From an uncultured Planctomycetaceae bacterium (GTDB lineage: Bacteria; Planctomycetota; Planctomycetia; Planctomycetales; Planctomycetaceae): DNA of 36,237 nt. Location: positions 1 through 36,237 of the forward strand of contig CALFSX010000025.1 of the NCBI GenBank assembly GCA_937916515.1. The letters run 5' to 3'. The notes under the pieces are model-generated. The model searched no databases and was not told the origin of the DNA. It worked only from the letters and a program-made list of their open reading frames with translations. How positions within the stretch are numbered: position 1 is the stretch's first letter; the number at the start of each line of letters is the position of its first letter. The position numbers were made by a program, and so were the translations under genes. Below, one piece after another: positions 35,341 through 36,237 of this stretch.

Positions 35341-35391
35341 GGCAAGCGGACGAGACGTCCGCGCTCCGGGAACGCGGGCGTCCCGCTTGCC
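35341..35391. repeat. 51-bp imperfect palindrome
   Basis: The outer arms GGCAAGCGG (35341-35349) and CCGCTTGCC (35383-35391) are perfect inverted copies. The inner part continues as GACGTCCGCG against CGCGGGCGTC with a four-base bulge and a few mismatches. The composition is very GC-rich. It would form a strong hairpin on either strand and is read through by spurious open frames. Confidence 0.75.
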
Positions 35392-35528
35392 TTTCCGCTC
35401 ACTGGCCGATACCGGCTTTCCGACCGAACGAAGTATACATTCGAGCTGTCGCCTGGAGGTCGTGAATTGCTGTGAGCATATTGGGAGGGTGGCCACCCTT
35501 TCGGGCTTCACCCTGTTGAACGGGGTTC

Positions 35529-35712
35529 TTCAGCCACCGGCTTTAGCCGGTGGAACCAAGCGCAGTAAACAACACAAGCCGGCTTTAGCCGGACTTCTCG
35601 TCATGGTTTTAACCAGGAACCGCAACGGCTGAAGCCATGAATGAAGTCCGGCTAAAGCCGGCTTGTGGCCTCGAACTCGGAACCTATCCACCGGCTAAAG
35701 CCGGTGGCTGAA
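35529..35712. repeat. Nested four-palindrome element (REPIN/MITE-like)
   Basis: Four small palindromes built on CCGGCTTTAGCCGG occur at 35534-35553, 35577-35597, 35644-35664 and 35688-35707. The fourth with its flank (35688-35712) is the exact reverse complement of the first with its flank (35529-35553). The third is the exact reverse complement of the second. The whole is therefore a nested inverted repeat of 184 bp. A TGGTTTTAACCA (35604-35615) and GGCTGAAGCC (35627-35636) lie in the centre. Confidence 0.85.
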
Positions 35713-35861
35713 TTCGAAGCACATCATTTCTCGCCGCGCAAGGTATAATCGTAGACATACCAATAACGCTTCGCCCCGAATGAACCTACTTTTAACATTC
35801 CCACGGCTGCTTACCAGCTTTTCGTAGAGCCAGTGGCCGGCCACATCACCCGCTTCCTAAC

Positions 35862-35889
35862 CGTCATTCCCGCGCAGGCGGGAATGACG
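35862..35889. repeat. Perfect 12-bp inverted repeat with dRS3-like core
   Basis: CGTCATTCCCGC and GCGGGAATGACG are perfect inverted copies around GCAG. The core fits ATTCCC-N8-GGGAAT, the pattern of the neisserial dRS3 repeat, and similar CATTCCCGC palindromes are widespread in bacterial genomes. Confidence 0.85.
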
Positions 35890-35894
35890 AAGGT

Positions 35895-35917
35895 GTCAAT
35901 GCCTGTGGATCGCCCGC
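35895..35917. repeat. Dispersed repeat copy related to 920-942
   Basis: GTCAATGCCTGTGGATCGCC, continuing CGC, matches 920-942 at 20 of 23 positions. It follows the 12-bp palindrome directly. The partial copy at 1-15 belongs to the same family, so one repeat family occurs near both window ends. Confidence 0.65.
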
Positions 35918-35975
35918 GTTCACGGCGTCGCGTCTTTGTGGGTGGATCGTTTAACACGCGGTTCAACTGAACTCG

Positions 35976-35996
35976 CGTAGCCCGTCGGGCTTACGG
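35976..35996. repeat. Short palindrome CGTAGCCCG...CGGGCTTACG
   Basis: GCCCG and CGGGC pair around a single T, extended by CGTA and TACG with one unpaired base. It is one of several short intergenic palindromes in the right-hand kilobase. Confidence 0.5.
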
Positions 35997-36011
35997 TTAA
36001 ACGACATCAAG

Positions 36012-36035
36012 ACCTGGCGCTGTCCAGCTAAACAC
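36012..36035. repeat. Dispersed 24-bp repeat, copy 2
   Basis: ACCTGGCGCTGTCCAGCTAA followed by ACAC is the second copy of the repeat at 27643-27666, with two differences in 24 positions. The flanks are unrelated apart from a few bases. Confidence 0.7.
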
Positions 36036-36183
36036 CTCTTCACCAAGGAGTTACGCTCAACCACCCTGACACAACATCCCCCAGACTCCGTAGCGGCGTA
36101 CGTACGGGAATCCCCGGGTGTTTTCGAATTCTTTATATTTTCACCAAAAGCATGTTGCCAAAACAATACGCTGCGGGTATTCA

Positions 36184-36237
36184 TACCCAATACCCAATAC
36201 CCAATACCCAATACCCAATACCCAATACCCAATACCC
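36184..36237. repeat. 7-bp tandem repeat (TACCCAA), open at the window end
   Basis: Seven full copies of TACCCAA and five bases of an eighth run to the last base. A palindrome GGGTAT-TC-ATACCC (36175-36188) leads into it. On the minus strand the unit reads TTGGGTA, which is telomere-like in look but only coincidentally so. Because seven is not a multiple of three, all frames give the same peptide cycle, and the open frame through it is an artefact. Confidence 0.92.

Larger units (their letters stand above)
35211..36237. other. Gene-free, repeat-dense right end
   Basis: More than 1 kb without a convincing gene. It carries a 51-bp palindrome, a four-palindrome nested element, a 12-bp perfect inverted repeat, two dispersed repeats and a terminal 7-bp tandem repeat, each listed separately. 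It must also include the promoter of the glycosyltransferase gene. Confidence 0.75.

Noticed and set aside
35324-35632. 102-residue open frame on the plus strand
   Set aside because: It runs through the 51-bp palindrome and the CCGGCTTTAGCCGG repeats (PPALAGG, KPALAGL) and has no protein-like core.
35963-36232. 89-residue open frame on the minus strand starting in the heptamer repeat
   Set aside because: Its start is the GIGYWVL cycle produced by the 7-bp tandem repeat, and the rest has no family resemblance.

Overview
The window looks like planctomycete chromosome. The main evidence is lineage-typical protein families: a PSCyt1-PSCyt2-PSD1 protein (DUF1549/DUF1553), a second PSCyt2-PSD1 protein, two DUF1501 proteins with twin-arginine-like leaders, a formylglycine-type sulfatase, a secreted PQQ-type propeller, and a redoxin/cytochrome/copper-monooxygenase fusion. 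Intergenic DNA is rich in short palindromic repeats. No rRNA, tRNA, CRISPR array, integrase or transposase gene was seen. All assignments come from reading motifs by eye; no database search was run.

Layout. 1-744 (minus): a 7-bp tandem repeat, then a gene that appears frameshifted, its C-terminal half resembling YwqG/DUF1963. 1069-3012 (minus): lipoprotein with redoxin, CxxCH, copper monooxygenase-like and EF-hand parts. 3271-7238: single genes on alternating strands (secreted TPR protein, NnrE, SDR, FabH). 7643-8098 (plus): small secreted protein. 8237-12221 (minus): the translation/wall cluster rpmE2-prfA-prmC-murA, with a clear intrinsic terminator between rpmE2 and prfA. 12493-15715 (minus): secreted PQQ propeller, membrane protein with a His-rich tail, Gfo/Idh/MocA oxidoreductase. 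15716-16449: repeat-rich, non-coding. 16450-18718 (minus): single-pass membrane protein and an ADP-ribosylglycohydrolase. 18854-31851 (plus): PSCyt1-PSCyt2-PSD1 + DUF1501; a frameshifted ferredoxin-NADP reductase-like gene coupled to an HExxH protein; RlmN; then PSCyt2-PSD1, DUF1501, a WD40-like protein and a sulfatase. 32102-35210 (minus): SDR, a small Lys/Arg-rich protein, and a GT-C membrane glycosyltransferase. 35211-36237: palindromic repeats and a second 7-bp tandem repeat at the right edge.

How the genes work together. The minus-strand rpmE2-prfA-prmC-murA block is housekeeping: ribosomal protein L31, release factor 1, its activating methyltransferase, and the first committed step of peptidoglycan synthesis. 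The plus-strand half holds two secreted PSCyt/PSD1 + DUF1501 modules. The second continues into a WD40-like protein and a sulfatase, which suggests (inference) a cell-surface or periplasmic degradative module for sulfated substrates.

Most unusual signals: (1) three inverted-pair palindromic elements resembling REPINs or MITEs (16212-16402, 27543-27608, 35529-35712); (2) two probable frameshifts (around 395-460 and at 23780-23782), either real decay or sequencing error; (3) the redoxin-CxxCH-copper monooxygenase-EF-hand fusion. Both window ends lie in 7-bp tandem repeats, and one dispersed repeat occurs near both ends, so the window may be a contig that broke at repeats (inference).
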